NCBI GenBank assembly: GCA_022497145.1
Contig: MU385911.1
Coordinates: forward strand, 1 to 64,000
Direction: 5' to 3'
Length of the DNA stretch: 64,000 nt
Source: Rostrohypoxylon terebratum
Lineage: Eukaryota; Ascomycota; Sordariomycetes; Xylariales; Hypoxylaceae
Part shown: positions 22,704 through 35,141 of the stretch, in pieces
Numbering within the stretch: the first letter of the stretch is position 1
Layout: each line of letters opens with the position of its first letter
The notes under the pieces: model-generated
What the model was told of the DNA's origin: nothing
The model's input: only the letters and a program-made list of their open reading frames with translations
The model's database searches: none
Made by a program: the position numbers and the translations under genes

Positions 22704-24569
22704 TTAGCGGATGGTCATTTGCTTGGCCATCTGGGCTTTGCTGGAAGAGCCGCTGGCACCAATGCCGGCCGAGGCACCAGTCTTCTTCTCGAACACTTTC
22801 CAGAACTTCAAGCTCTCATCGGCAGCTAAGGAAGTTGTTAGCATATGTTTAAAATGGAGGTTTTATGGTAGGTTTTATCCCTTACCTGCAGTGGCGAGCA
22901 TTTGTCCATCAGGGCTGAGGCAGCTGTGAAGAACCCTGCTCTCGTGGGCGGGGATCTCGACATTGCGGACGAGAGTAGGGTAGCTCCAGATGCTAAGAGA
23001 GTTGTCGGGGAAACCGCTAGAGCTGACGATCTCACGGTAGCTGCTAGACCATCGCAGACTGGTGACCTGAGAGCCAGTGTCAATGCTGTTGACGCGAGCA
23101 CCAGAGGTGGTGTTCCAGAAGTGGATGTGACGGTCGTAAGAACCGCCACCGGTAGCCAAGAGGTTGATGTTCCAGGGGCACCAAGCAAGAGCCTTGACAG
23201 CGGCCTTGTGGTTAGTCTTGGTGAACTTGGGGACCACGAGGGAACGGGCATCCCAAATGGAGACAAGGTTGTCGTTGCCTCCGGTAGCAAGCTGGGCACC
23301 ATCTGATCGCCATTCTAGCCCGCAGACTTCAGAGGTGTGAGAAACGAGCTCTGCAACCTTGTGTTCGGCAATACGGACATCGTGGTTGTAGACAAGCCCA
23401 CTTCGGGCACCAGTAGAAAGAAGGTGCTTATTCCAGCCCATAACACCAACGCGGGTGTCGTGACCGAACATGCTGCGAACCTTCTGGCCCTCAGCAACAT
23501 CCCAAATTTGGACCTCACCGGTTCCAAGGCCAACGCCGACATAAGCACCATCGCCAGACCACTTAACACTGCTGACATACGTGTCAGGGCTAGTCTCCAA
23601 CAAGCAGCTCACGGAGCCTTCATCGGCAGACCAGACATAGACGGATCGCTCAAGACCAATAGCAACTTGGTTACCAGAGCTCCAGTCGAGCAAGTTCAAG
23701 TAGTAGTCATCGATCAAACCGGGAGCGTCAAGGACACGCTCGGGGGCAGTGGCAATGCGGCGTCTGAACTGCGCAGAGCTAGCATTGGCAGCCTTGAGAG
23801 GACGGTTGTATTGTTGGCGAAGATCAATAGGCTTCGACGACTCAGGAGGGGCGGGCTTGAACTGTAGGATACGGGTGTTAAGGTTGACACCGCAAGCATT
23901 AGCCAAGGAGTCTTGGTAAGCGACGGTGTTGGGAGATGGACGAGCGTAGTTAGCTTCTTCATCCTCATTGATGTTAAGGCTCTCTAGAGCAGCGATAGCA
24001 TCATCCGTAGCGGAGGACAAGACGTTGGATGCCTCGTTGCTTCGAGACTTGGGTCGCGACTTGTCTTGTGTGTCCAGCTTTCCAGAGCCTGCATTAGAAA
24101 TAGCAGAGCTGTTGCTACGGTTGGGGATAAATCGATCCGCAGCGTAGGTGACAGTAGTCTTGCTGGTCTTCTGTCGGAGAGGGGCCTTCTTCGCCTTGGC
24201 GCTGGAAGGGGTCTTGGTGTGTCCGGTACCAACGAGAGTAAAGTCCGATACACCTAGCTCCAGAGCCTTACGGGGTGTGGCAACACTTCGGGCAATGTTA
24301 GACTTGGGGGAGTTGCGGTGCGATGCTCTGCTGTTGGACTTGGCAAAGTGGGCCGATAGATTTCCTCCGTAAACTGACTTTCCCGCTGGGCGGCATGCAT
24401 CGTGAGAAGATTGTCGGTCGGGGGTGAAGGGAGACGATTCAACATTCACGTTGTTGGTCACGGTGCGTTGACGAGGAGAAGGGGTCAAGGGCATGCGACC
24501 GCCAGCGGTGCGGGAGGAGAAAAGTCCCTTGTGGGACTTGAGGGGGGTCGATACTGCAGCTGATGCCAT
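22704..24569 (-). CDS. CDC20: APC/C activator Cdc20 (WD40)
   Basis: Two exons on the minus strand, 22886-24569 and 22704-22825, with a 60-nt intron, encode 601 residues. Cdc20 recruits substrates to the anaphase-promoting complex and is the target of the spindle checkpoint. The C-box DRFIPNR is at about 145-151. The block NTRILQFKPAPPESSKPIDL, then ERVLDAPGLIDDYYLNLLDW, precedes the propeller. Seven WD repeats fill roughly residues 285-585, with blades such as VSIWDARS and IHFWNTTSG. The last two residues are Ile-Arg (the IR tail, ...AKQMTIR) that docks on the APC/C. The N-terminal 140 residues are basic and Ser/Thr-rich. The spacing and the QFKPAPPESSK block favour Cdc20 over Cdh1. A 711-nt stretch without ATG precedes the start. 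Confidence 0.93.
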
Positions 24570-25935
24570 AGTGTCTGATTGTCTAGTGTATGACTAATTA
24601 AGTGGTGTAGTATCGAAATTGACTAAGTGTTGACTCCTACGAAGTACAACTCAATGTCTCGAAGGAGTATTGTGATGATGAGAGTGATATAAGAGCTCCG
24701 ATGATATCGAACGAGCTCCAAGAGACTCAAGTTAATGGTTCCTGGATTTGGTAAATTGGTTAGTAACAGTCGTCGTTTTTGTTCGATAAATCGAAGTATG
24801 CCTTCACGTGGAATGGCTGAGTCGGTGGGGCGATCAAATGACTGCGTTGCAGCGATGAGATCTAATGGACTCGAAAGTAATTGATTCGTTGTGAAAAGGC
24901 TTTGTGATAGCAGTTATTGCCTAACAAGGCTGAGAGAGTTGATGGTAGATGGAGGATGCGGATGATGAGAGAGTGATGGTTTGTAGTGAAGAAAGAATCG
25001 AAAGTCAGAATTCTTGATGAACTCTCTAGATTTATGTGTTTACAACGGGTGGGGTCACACCTTCTTCGTTGTGCAGGGCAACGGTTGCACCCCACCAATT
25101 CTAGCAAGCGACACTGTATTAGGCTTAGGCTAGTCGGACTCACCTGGTTTCTACGGTGCGTCAATTTATGTGGCTCGTGCTGGCTCGTGCGTCACTATAT
25201 TTGCTATATTTGTAACTTGTCAAGTACCTAAGCAGCCTAAGTACTTATCTGTTGTCTGGCGCTACTAATCTAGCAGTCTCCATAGCCCCATCTGCTTAGT
25301 CACCAAGCAGTGGGTTTACATTGGCTGCATTGGTTGCATTTTGGTCTCCATTCAAGAAACATCTCCACTTGGATTCTTCCAGCCTGATCACAGCCAACCC
25401 TGTCTCCGACCGTGAGCGGGTTTGAGACGGGATCCTGAGCCTGAAGTGGCAGAAGTGGCAGACTTGGTTGACTGGTTTGATCGAAAGAAGAACAAGTTAA
25501 CCCCTGCATTTGCCAAATGCTGCATCATCTTAATTGATGATTGATGAAATATTGGGCGATTGGACACACGCAATAGGACAACCAAATTCTACCAAACTTC
25601 CAGACTCCCAAACTCTCCGACGATATCCCAAGTCCAAGGTTCCAAGGTCCACCTTCCAGATTATAATCTTCATTGTTCCAAATCATTTCTACACCTTCTA
25701 AAACCCCTTAGTTGGCCCTGCTGGTCTTCCCGTCGCAAGTACTACTACAAGTATTATGCGCCTAAAGACACATACTAGAAATGTCGACGTAGTCTAAGCG
25801 ATCGACAGATAATAACCTTACCTTTGTCTCTCTTCTCCAGCCTGTTAGAGACCAGCTGAAGTGTCTAGCTAAAAAAACTAGCCTTACAATCTACAATCTA
25901 CAATCGATAATCGATAATCGTCGAAAATCGAAACC
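24570..25935. promoter_or_regulatory. Divergent promoter region CDC20 / Kelch-BTB
   Basis: This 1.37-kb interval separates two divergently transcribed genes. Positions 24570-25280 have no ATG on the CDC20 strand, suggesting a leader of several hundred nt. On the other side, the Kelch-BTB gene has two short upstream ORFs at 25756-25797 and 25781-25792. No other gene is visible. Confidence 0.5.
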
Positions 25936-28327
25936 ATGGCTCATCCTTCAACTCCCTCAACTATTTCGCATTCCCTCTTCGGCGGCCCTTCCAACAACAA
26001 CTCCAATCCTCCATACACTCCGCCGGTGCCTCCCTCCGTAACGCCCTCGTCCTCAAATGCGCCGACCCCCGTCTCCGCCCTGTCTGCTGTATCGTCAAAT
26101 AACACATTTGTGATGACAAACTCGCCCATGAAAAGTAGGCCTATGATGGACGGTTACCGACCGAAAGTAACGCGAACTCTCGGTCAGCGACCTGCTTGTT
26201 TGGTCAACGCATCTGTGACATATTGCGGAAATAATCAAATCTATGCCTTTGGCGGATTCGATCAGTACACAGACGAGGTCTACAATCATGTATTGAAACT
26301 CGATCTTGTTAGCCATCAATGGAGCCTAGTGGACAACTACGGGGATATCCCTGGCGTAAGAATGGGTAGGTTTGGTCGTTGCACCCTAGTGTGTGTCCAG
26401 ACGCTTACCAATATTTGTAGGACACACTGCTACTCTGTATCAAGGTGACAAACTCTTGGTTTTCGGCGGTGAGAATGAGCACCGGACGTATCTCTCCGAT
26501 CTGATAGTATTCGATCTGAAGACCGCTCATTGGACGCAGCCACAAGTCTCCGGCCCCATTCCGAAGGGTCGAGCCAGGCACGCGGCTGTCTTGCACGAAG
26601 ACAAATTGTTTATCGTGGGTGGCATCACTGGTCATGAGAGTTACGTTTCGGAGGATATATGCTACTTAGACTTGAAGACCTACACTTGGTCCAGATCATG
26701 GCGTTTCGTACCCAGATTTGATCACTCTGCCTATGTTTGGTATGCTTGACCTAGGATTATGATCCAAATATATTACTAATGCATTTTACTTAGGGGAGAT
26801 CGGGTCTGGGTATTTGGTGGACTAAGTAGAGATATGGATAAGATTGGTGATTTATGGTGGCTTGACCTCAAGGGTAGTCCGGATTTTGAATCTCCGCCGC
26901 AGATTGGAAGTTCCGCTTCTGACCGGCAAGCATCATCAAGCCGGCCTGGCGATTCCCCGAGACCGTCTTACTCGATCGCTTCTGCTCCGCCCATGGGAGC
27001 CTCAGGCTTTGCAGCCAACATCCGAACAGCTCAAGTCAACACCCCTTCCTTTCATCTAAAGAGGCAGGTTCCGATGGCCCCTGGTCCAATCTCTGTTCTG
27101 AGATTTGTATCTGGCGGAAATATTCCGTCTCAAGGTTCCGGTATTCACTTCCACATGTACTCTTCGGGCACCCTCTTAGATTTTGTCACTCCAGTTGCAA
27201 CAATCACTTCAAAGGAATGCTCCCTATCGGCCTTGGACTTGGCCACGTTGAGATGGCAAAAACTAGCAGAGGGTCGGGAAATTTTCAAGTCGGGTTATCA
27301 GTGGCATTATTGCACTATGAATGAAGATGGCACGAAAGCCTGGCTACTGGGATGTCCCACTGATCCAGCTAACGATATGGGACCGAATGGGTTTGAGGAG
27401 TATCTAAGCGATATTATGGAAATTGACCTACGGCGTTATGGTTTTCTAGGAAATAATGCCAGCCCTGAACTTCGGACGGATCACGCTAGACCAACTTCCC
27501 ATGCCCGGGTTCAAGACCAGCCCTCCAAGGGCTTAGGACATGATCTAGCCAAACTCTTCAACCAACCCCCAGAGTCCGGGAGCGGGACAGATTTCACGAT
27601 AACCGCTCTAGCTGGTGATGACTACGACGAGGACGATATGATGGGTTCTAGTCTCATACGAGCAGGAGAATCGCCGATGGATCAGAATTGGCTCACGCCA
27701 GATGCGCCCACTTCCGCTCCAATTCACGTACACAAGCTTATTCTTCAGGCTAGATGGCCGCACTTCGCCAGACTGTATAACGCCCAGATGGCGGAGTTTC
27801 ACACAAAGAAGATGCATATTCCGGAGCCTTACACCGTAGTTAAGGCATTCTTATACTACCTCTACACTGATAGCATCCATGCAGATGACGGTGTAACCGA
27901 TCTCTCCGACGTTGCGGGGCTGTTAGTTATGTCTAACATTTACAACATACCTCACCTACGCCTTCTCTGCGTGAATCGACTATCGAAGGAGCTTGACGTA
28001 GAACACGCATGTATCATCTGGTATTGCGCAGGACTTGCAAGCGAAGACTGGCTTCGCAAGAGAGCCGCGCAGTTCTGCCTAACGCACTGGGGCCGCATTG
28101 TGCGCACCCAGGGGTTCCTACGCTTACCGCGATCAGCTCTGGTCGAGCTGTCGCAGGAGATAGACATGGAGGGAAGGGTCATCGGAGGCGACGAGTTGGA
28201 ATACGTGGATAATTGCCGCGGTCGATTCGACGCTTCCGGCGTCTCGAGGAAAGATAGCATCAGCAGCGACCACACACAAGCTCTCCCCTCTGACGTCGAC
28301 GACTCGGAGGGAATGGACCTCGCATAG
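25936..28327 (+). CDS. Kelch-repeat BTB protein, LZTR1/Ral2-like
   Basis: Three exons, 25936-26365, 26421-26739 and 26794-28327, with 55- and 54-nt introns, encode 760 residues. After a Pro/Ser/Asn-rich N-terminus come Kelch repeats from about residue 85: IYAFGGFDQYTDEVYNHVLK, then LLVFGGENEHRTYLSDLIVF, FIVGGITGHESYVSEDICYL and VWVFGGLSRDMDKIGDLWWL. A disordered insert follows. A BTB-like domain lies at roughly 555-665 (IHVHKLILQARWPHFARLYN, then VVKAFLYYLYTDSI), followed by a BACK-like helical region. This Kelch-then-BTB order is that of animal LZTR1 and fission-yeast Ral2, which act on Ras as Cul3-type adaptors or regulators. The Ras link in this organism is inference. The start ATG sits in a good context (ACCATGG). 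Confidence 0.85.
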
Positions 28328-29346
28328 CAATGCATGATGGAGATCCTGCAATACAGGCATCTCCCATAAGAAGCATACCTCATCGGCAACGCGACACGCT
28401 GTACGACAAACATGCATATGCTCATATAAGCATTCAAATATCGACCCTACATGTCACACTGTTTAGCTTAGCTTAGCTAAGCTTACATAGGTACCTCACG
28501 AGGAGGGCTACAGTTCATGGATATCCGAGGTGCACCTGGCGTGTATCCTCACACGAAGCAACGAAAATGACATCATTACTCCCCCTTTTTTTTTTTATGT
28601 AAAACCGGCCCTTACTCCCTCCACGCGCCTAGAAGAGGCGTAGAGATCGGGCTTCGAGCATGGCTTCGGCGTTTTTGGAACGGGATGGATATCAGCGAGG
28701 ATATTACAGTATTGAGCGAAGTACATTGCAGACAAGGGGGCGATAGGTGGCGAGAAGAAGAAGAAAGGAAGAAAGAATAGCGCTATTAAAGCTGTATGCC
28801 GGGACTCGGCTTATGCTGTTATGGTTAATGTGGTTGGCTTGGCTTGGCTTCTTGCTGCGCTCCTTATACGTCGTAGGGCGGTGTTGCGTATTTTTTTTTA
28901 TCTAGCTTAATAAGTGAGTAGTGCTTTTACGAAAACATATTTCGTATCAACGAACGTCTTGGTCCGGTCCATTTCTCGCGGTTGGTCACCGTGGTTCGGT
29001 TTTTTTGACTCGCCGCCTGGCTTAGACAGGACTTCAAGGGATTAGGTAATAGAGGGAAGGGCCTATTTCCTTTCAGGCATGTGAATACGGATTATGCGCC
29101 CTCAACGTTACATGAGTTGGGCGAGTTGGGATAAGTAGTATTAATAGGTACTAAGTCCGGGCTTGGATAAGTCATCGTTACGGAGCTCGGCTTGGCCTAG
29201 CTCGAGATGGTTTGGGTACGTTCGGCGTGACTGACTCGAACGCTACATTAGCTTTAGAGACGGCGTCGGTAATGGGTTGGGTGGATACGGATGGATGGGG
29301 GTTACTAGGTATGGAACCCGTGGAATTCATTGCCTATTTGAATGGC

Positions 29347-29364
29347 TAGGTAGGTACCTAGGTA
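29347..29364. repeat. TAGGTAGGTACCTAGGTA palindromic tract
   Basis: A direct run of overlapping TAGGTA/TACCTA words, an example of the dispersed intergenic motif of this window. Confidence 0.55.
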
Positions 29365-30112
29365 TGCATGGATCTAGGTTCGTGGAGCATAATGGCATTA
29401 CATAGCACTTATTGCTAGTCTGCAGACAATATCCAGGACTGGCTGGGTCTCGTCATATTAATGATCTCCGTATATCCGTGAACCATGGAATTTACCGTTT
29501 TGCTCTTTTTTTTTGGTCTTGGCGTGGATGCGTGGGAGAGAGGGCCTGTGTTTGCAGCCCCGCGGCGGCGGAGCGCGTGTTGGTAATGGTAGTAGTAGGT
29601 ATTGGGAAGAGCCCTCCGGAGGGCGGGAACCAGCTTCGGCGGAGCTAACGTCTTAGGGGTTGGAAGGCGGACTACGCGTCGTAAGTGTCGTGTGTCCTGT
29701 TGCCGCTTTGCGTCGACGCGGGCTGATGTCGCTTGGCTTTCAGCTGAGGGGTGTCCGTGAGGCGAGGTTCGTGGGAGCTGAAAGGGCGCGCGGTGAGGGA
29801 GGCTTAACTCCGGAATCGGGAAGGCGATAGGGAGGTCGAGGCTAGTACATAGGTTGAGGAAAGATACAGCGATGGGGGGGATGAAGACGTGCCTTCGTCG
29901 TCATGGATCTGCTTACTTGTCTACCGAGCCCAACTTGTTGAGCTTCAACGCCAGCCCTGTGCGAGGATAATCGCATTTAGAGCGCTTGGGATTGGCCACA
30001 TCGTCCCAAAGCATAATACAAGCCCTATCCTTACCCGCATATGCGCGTTGGTGGTTCGGGATTTCCCATAATGTAACAGAAATCTACTTGGGTACTGGCT
30101 TAGCTTCCATTA

Positions 30113-30124
30113 CTACCTAGGTAG
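30113..30124. repeat. Palindrome CTACCTAGGTAG
   Basis: A perfect 12-bp palindrome in the convergent intergenic region, of the same word family as 18079-18090. Confidence 0.55.
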
Positions 30125-31643
30125 GCCTTCTAGATGTGGGCTACCTCCTTAGCACGGCTTGAGGACTCCGCTATAGCATGTGGGTTCGGGATCTGGAGGT
30201 GTGCTTGGTCGTGTCGTTAGTGAGGTGTGAGGTTTGGGCGGTCTAACGCGGAGGCTTGGGTTTCCGGTGCTAGCGTAGAGGACTCCTGTTTCTCGATTTA
30301 CGAGGTATCTTTACGAAGTATCATGGGCTATTGGATGAGGCTGAATTAGCAGAGATGGTATTCCATTCTCGTTTGGGGTATTAGAATAGAAGTCTAATAT
30401 ACCAAGGTACCAAAAGACACATTGTTTGCGGATGAGGAGATCAAACCACTGCAGCTAATTGTAGTTTGTAGGTGTGATTGTTAGGTAGTTCTCGTTGCCA
30501 AAGTCGGACAGCTAACAAATTGGGAGCTCTGCAGCAGGAGACTTGGTACACACATCTCACGTAAAGACGCATACCATCAGTTTTCTGTAGATATTCTCGT
30601 AGTTAATTACACGGAAGAAGGGTTTCTAAGGGGTAGCTAACACACTACTCTTAGTCTATAAACAAGTCCATCGAAATCCAATACCTAAGCCAACGTAGAC
30701 GGCCGAGGTTTCTGAGGTCAGATTCGTAGATCGGTAGACAGACGTAAAAAAAAGGTCAATTGCTTTTACTTTCTTTTCTTTTTCTCCTATCTCCTTTTCC
30801 ATCCCCACTTTTTATCTGCTCTTGATGACCCTTGCCCAAGCCAGACCACAAGAAAACGCCTCGATGGCTCCCTTATTCGTAGGAGCGGTGCAGAAATGAC
30901 GTCTCGAAAAAAAAGAAATTAAAGGGAAAACTATCTTCATGAGCCGTGAGGCGTAACAATCTCCGAGAACGAGCGTCTCTCTTTTTTTGTCTGAAAGGGG
31001 AAAAGACGAGAAAAAAAAAAAGAAACTACTCTCGAGTAATAGTCTCGCAAATCATAAGGAAGTTTTCTTCCTTCATCGTCCATGACTAACTCGGCGCCCA
31101 TCAATCATCTCCGTCATTCGTATCCACCGTGAAATCCAGTTTTTTTTTATTCTCATAACCTCGTTTTAATCGTGCGATGAGTATATACCGTATCCCTGGA
31201 GCGCAGTCGTAACGTAGGGTGCTGGAGACGATTTCGTCGTTGCGGGATTGTTGATGAGCGAGTTTCACTGAAAGAAACCAAAGGAAATATGCGAGAAAGA
31301 CGACGGTGTTGAGTAGAAGTCTATCAAGGGGTATATCTTGGACTGGACGCCTTATGACAAAAACGCCGCCCAAGATGCCGTAAAGGGACAAACTTTTCCG
31401 AACCGAGATGAAACCCGTGGCTATGTACAGAGACCACGGCGAAAAAAGGAAAAAAAAGGGTATCCAGTCTATAAGAGCGCGTCTATGTTGTTGAATCAGT
31501 CTTCAGGTCTTCAGGTACCGCGAAATCCTCGAATGGGATGGAAGTAGTCGCAGCCAGCTCTCGGAATTAGAAGGAGTATCGTAGTATCATCGTCGGAAGA
31601 GACCACACTGCCTTGAGATAGACATGAATTACGCATCCATGCC

Positions 31644-34600
31644 CTATAGCTGCATCTCTTCGCCTATACCGGGTAGTCCATTCATGCCAGCCATGCTGAA
31701 AGACATCTGACTGTTAGCAAGGTTGGCTCTAATGTTGGCCGCTTGTGCCTGGATCTCGCAGGCCGACGAGTGCTGCTTGTGCTGTTATCCTGTTAGCTTC
31801 TTCCATATTATTTAGTATAGATAGGATCTTGAATTGGACATACGTATTTAAGACCGTTCAAGTTCTTGTACCGCTTGTGGCAATACTCGCACTTGTGGGG
31901 CTTCTCTTTCTCCATCCCTGTTTCTCCAGGATAAGGCGCAGAGGTTTCAGGGTTGACAATGGAGAAAGAACCGTCTCCATTCTCGTGGAGTTGCTGGTTT
32001 TGATGCCCGTGTTGTTTGTGATACCTGCATAATCAATTTAGCGACAAGTTCAGATAAGGCCCGGGAAATTCAAAATATGGGGGAAAGGGAGGGGAAAAGA
32101 AGAGGGGAAAGAAAGACAAGAGATAGAAGAAGTTTTTTTTTTCTTTTCGGTTCTCTCCTTAAAAAATCAAAACTTACTTCAAGCCGTTCTGGTTCTTGTA
32201 AGCTTTCTCACAACCAATAACAGGGCACTTAAATGGCTTATCCTCCTCGGGAGGCATGTTAAAAGCGCTCGGGTTTGCGATGGCTCGTTGCAATGCAGCC
32301 AAATGGTTTGGATCTGTGATATTTCCAAACTGGCTCGCATCCAGACCAAATTGAGCCATCTGCTGTTGCAATGCTCTCTGGTTTGCCGGTCCGCCACCCG
32401 GGCTGTAAAGGCTCTTGGCCGGATCGTTGATGAAGAATTCGGAAAGGTTAGTACCATTGAAATTTCCAATGTTCGTAAGGTCAATGTTTCCCAGCTGAGA
32501 GAAATCCATTTCCATCCCCTCCTTGTTTCCATTTCCAGGCATCTGTTGTTGAATAGCGGCTTGTTGCGTCGTTAGGGTCGGGGTATTGACTGACGAGACA
32601 GTAGGGTTGTTCTGGAAGCCGAAGTTCGTCGCGCCGGGTGTGGATGGTTGCGACGTTCGGAGTGCTTGGTGCTGCAAGCCTGGGGTGGTCAACGACAGCT
32701 GAGGTCGCTGCTGTTGTCCGAACATCTGTCGAGTCTGCTGGATGGTTCGTTGGCTGTCGTCCATCTCCATCATACCAACAGCGTCATCCATTTCCATATC
32801 TCCCACAGCGTCCATCTCGTCGTTCGACTGCATTCGGTTAAGCTGTTGCGATCGCTTCTGGGAATTCGAGTCCATAACCGAAGACTGTCGCCCCATCTGC
32901 AATCCGAAGCCTAGACTTGAGCCAACATTATTACCCACAGCTCGGTTCTGCTGACCGAATGCCATCTGGACGGGATGCTGGTAGCCTTGGGAGTCCTGTC
33001 GTCCGACCATAGACATCGACGGTCGGTTGTTAACCGAGAGTCGGTGGGCCATATGCACGCCAGATCCGTTGCGATTTAACTGGGCATCTCTAAGACCCGT
33101 GTGAACCGTTTCGTAGTGGCGAAGAAGGTCGTGCATGGTATCCAAAGTCAAATCGCAACATTTGAAGTTGCGCAAATACTCGGCCTCCATCTTCGGTATA
33201 TAGGAGTTGGAGTGGAAAGAAGGCGATTGATGGGCACCGGTGAACGGCGAGGTGCCAGTCATGGCGAGGCTATTCGTTACAAGGCATGGCGGTTAGCGAA
33301 CCCGTCATCGGAGGATTTCACATTTCACATGCCGGGCAGGTAAAAGGATGTTTCTAAAATAAAACCAAAAAAAAAGAATCTACCGGGTAAAACGGGAACG
33401 GTTGCGTAACGAGATGCAGCAGCGGTAAGGGCAGCAGCAAACCTCGAATCGGTAACCGGAGACGGAAGAAAAATGGATGGGATGACAGCGAGTGACAAGG
33501 TGACAAGGTACCTGGGGACTTTTTTTTGGGACTTTGAAACATCGGACTCGGGATTGGGACCAACATTCTAGACCAGACCCAAGGACAAGGCAGAGAGACA
33601 TGACATGACGAAATGCGAAATATGACAAGTATGACGGATATGACGAATATGACGAGGCAAAAGCGAAAAAAAAGGGCAAAGGGAAAAAAGGGAAAATAAG
33701 AATGCGATAGCGATGCGACAACGATGCGATGCGATGCGACTTGACTTGACTTGACTTGACTTGACTTACTCATCTCGAATGAAACTGCCAACTGATACAC
33801 CTCCCCAACTCATGCCGTTCATTAAACTACCGGCCAAGCTCTCTCGTCTGCCGCGATTAGCCTGTTCGCGATTCGGGTTGATCATGGAGATAGGCTTGGG
33901 ACCAGCGCTGACGAAAGAGTCCTGGCGACTACGGCCGACGGCCGAGTCGAGCGCAGGACCGGTGGTCATTTCGATATCTTGGAGGTCGAGGTCAAGATCG
34001 CCGTCGACGTTTAGTTGTAGAAAATCAGCCTCGATGGGAATTGAAATTGGGTCGTGGTCGGGGTCGGGGTCGGGGTGGTGATGGTAGTGGTGGTAATGCT
34101 GGTGGTGGTGGTGGTGGTGGTGGTGGTGTCCTGGGGGCGGAGAGATTGAATTATCGGAACGAATGCGCGGCGCAGTTTTACTCGCGATATCGATTGGTTT
34201 AGATGAGGGGCAGAATGCAGCGTCAGATGCAAATTGCGATGCAGATGCAGCAAGAGCAGTGGGTGCGCCGAAGTGGGCGGAGGATGTGTTAGTGTTAGTG
34301 GTAGTGGTAGTGTTATTGGTATTGGTATTATTAAATTTGGTTGCGGTGGATTTAGTGGTGGTAGTGGTAGTAGTGGTATTGGTGGTGTTGGTGGTGTTGG
34401 TGGTGGAGGCGGATGCGGTTGCGGTTGCGGTTGCGAAATAATTGTTGCGACCGGGAATATTAAAGTGATCGTCCGGGGTCGCGGGTTGTGGTGAGGGAGA
34501 CGGCGAGGTGAGTGAATGGGAAGAAGTTGGTGTAGGGGCAGTCGTAGGGGCTGTAGAAGAAGTAGCGGTTGCGACAGCGGCAAAATCAGAAGCAGCAGAT

Positions 34601-34854
34601 GCAACAGATGCTCTTGTAAGGCAGGCGCCTGTCAGGTAATAATTATTATTTTCGGCGCTGCTGCGGCTGCTAAACGGATGCTCGGTGTCATTAGACTGGG
34701 TAGACTGGGTGGATTCGGACTGGGTAGACTGGGTTGACTGGGTCGACTGGGTAGACAGTACGGACTGGGTACTGTAGGTAGTAGACTGGGTAGTCGCTGG
34801 GGATGGGGTACGTGTCGTGCCTGCTAGCCATCGGCCAAGGGCGCTGCTCTTCAT
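31644..34854 (-). CDS. SFP1: Sfp1-type C2H2 zinc-finger transcription regulator
   Basis: Four exons on the minus strand, 33770-34854, 32178-33269, 31844-32024 and 31644-31781, encode 831 residues. In yeast the split-finger protein Sfp1 drives ribosomal-protein and growth genes in response to nutrients. Here a conserved block FKCCDLTLDTMHDLLRHYE lies near residue 400. The split fingers lie at roughly 708-735 (FKCPVIGCEKAYKNQNGLK, then YHKQH) and 770-800 (HKCEYCHKRYKNLNGLK, then YHKQH). The N-terminal 360 residues are low-complexity: STQ repeats, poly-Thr/Asn, a nine-His run near 243-251 and an Asp-Pro run. That exon ends in NGMSWGGVSVGSFIRD and joins DLAMTGTSPF in phase across a 500-nt intron. 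This junction matches the fungal Sfp1 pattern I recall, so the start at 34854 is preferred over 33262. The other introns are 153 and 62 nt. Confidence 0.88.
33723..33765. repeat. (GATGC)3 followed by (TTGAC)5
   Basis: Three GATGC units (33723-33737) are followed, after three bases, by five TTGAC units (33741-33765). They lie at the 5' end of the long SFP1 intron, and the 5' splice site (GTAAGTC, read at 33769 downward) overlaps the repeat array edge. Four TATGAC units spaced 9-10 nt apart lie near 33616-33653 in the same intron. Confidence 0.7.
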
Positions 34855-35141
34855 GATTGGTAGTTGGGTTTTAGTGGGACTCTACCCTTGAACAGCCTTC
34901 CTGGTCCTCGGTCCTTAGCCTGCGCTTGCGCTTGCTGTTTCCTCTAGATGCTGGTGTTAGGTACTATGGTCAATGCTTTATTAAGATGGATCAGATGCAG
35001 ATAGGATGCAAGAGGCAAGAGGCAAGAGGCTGGATACTGGATACTGGATATATGTACTGGGTATTATATACTGTACGTACCTTCCTGACAAACGAGTACT
35101 ATGTAATGTGTATAAGTTCAGTCTTGCAGTAGCCGCACGTT

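Larger units (their letters stand above)
28328..31643. other. Convergent intergenic region (Kelch-BTB / SFP1 3' ends)
   Basis: About 3.3 kb between two gene 3' ends. I find no gene. It holds poly-T and poly-A runs, a perfect CTACCTAGGTAG palindrome at 30113-30124 and TAGGTAGGTACCTAGGTA at 29347-29364. A 96-codon frame at 31101-31391 on the minus strand, with one hydrophobic stretch, lies in the probable SFP1 3' untranslated region and is not supported. Confidence 0.55.

Noticed and set aside
22902..23867. Plus-strand frames antisense to CDC20
   Set aside because: They are shadows of the WD40 coding exon.
31101..31391. 96-codon minus-strand frame with one hydrophobic stretch
   Set aside because: It lies just downstream of SFP1, probably in its 3' untranslated region, with no domain.
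33354..33800. 148-codon minus-strand frame within the SFP1 intron
   Set aside because: It is intron sequence read through simple repeats; the spliced junction matches the Sfp1 family.
34163..34441. Poly-Val/Leu plus-strand frame that looks like a membrane protein
   Set aside because: It is the antisense of the Thr/Asn repeats of SFP1.
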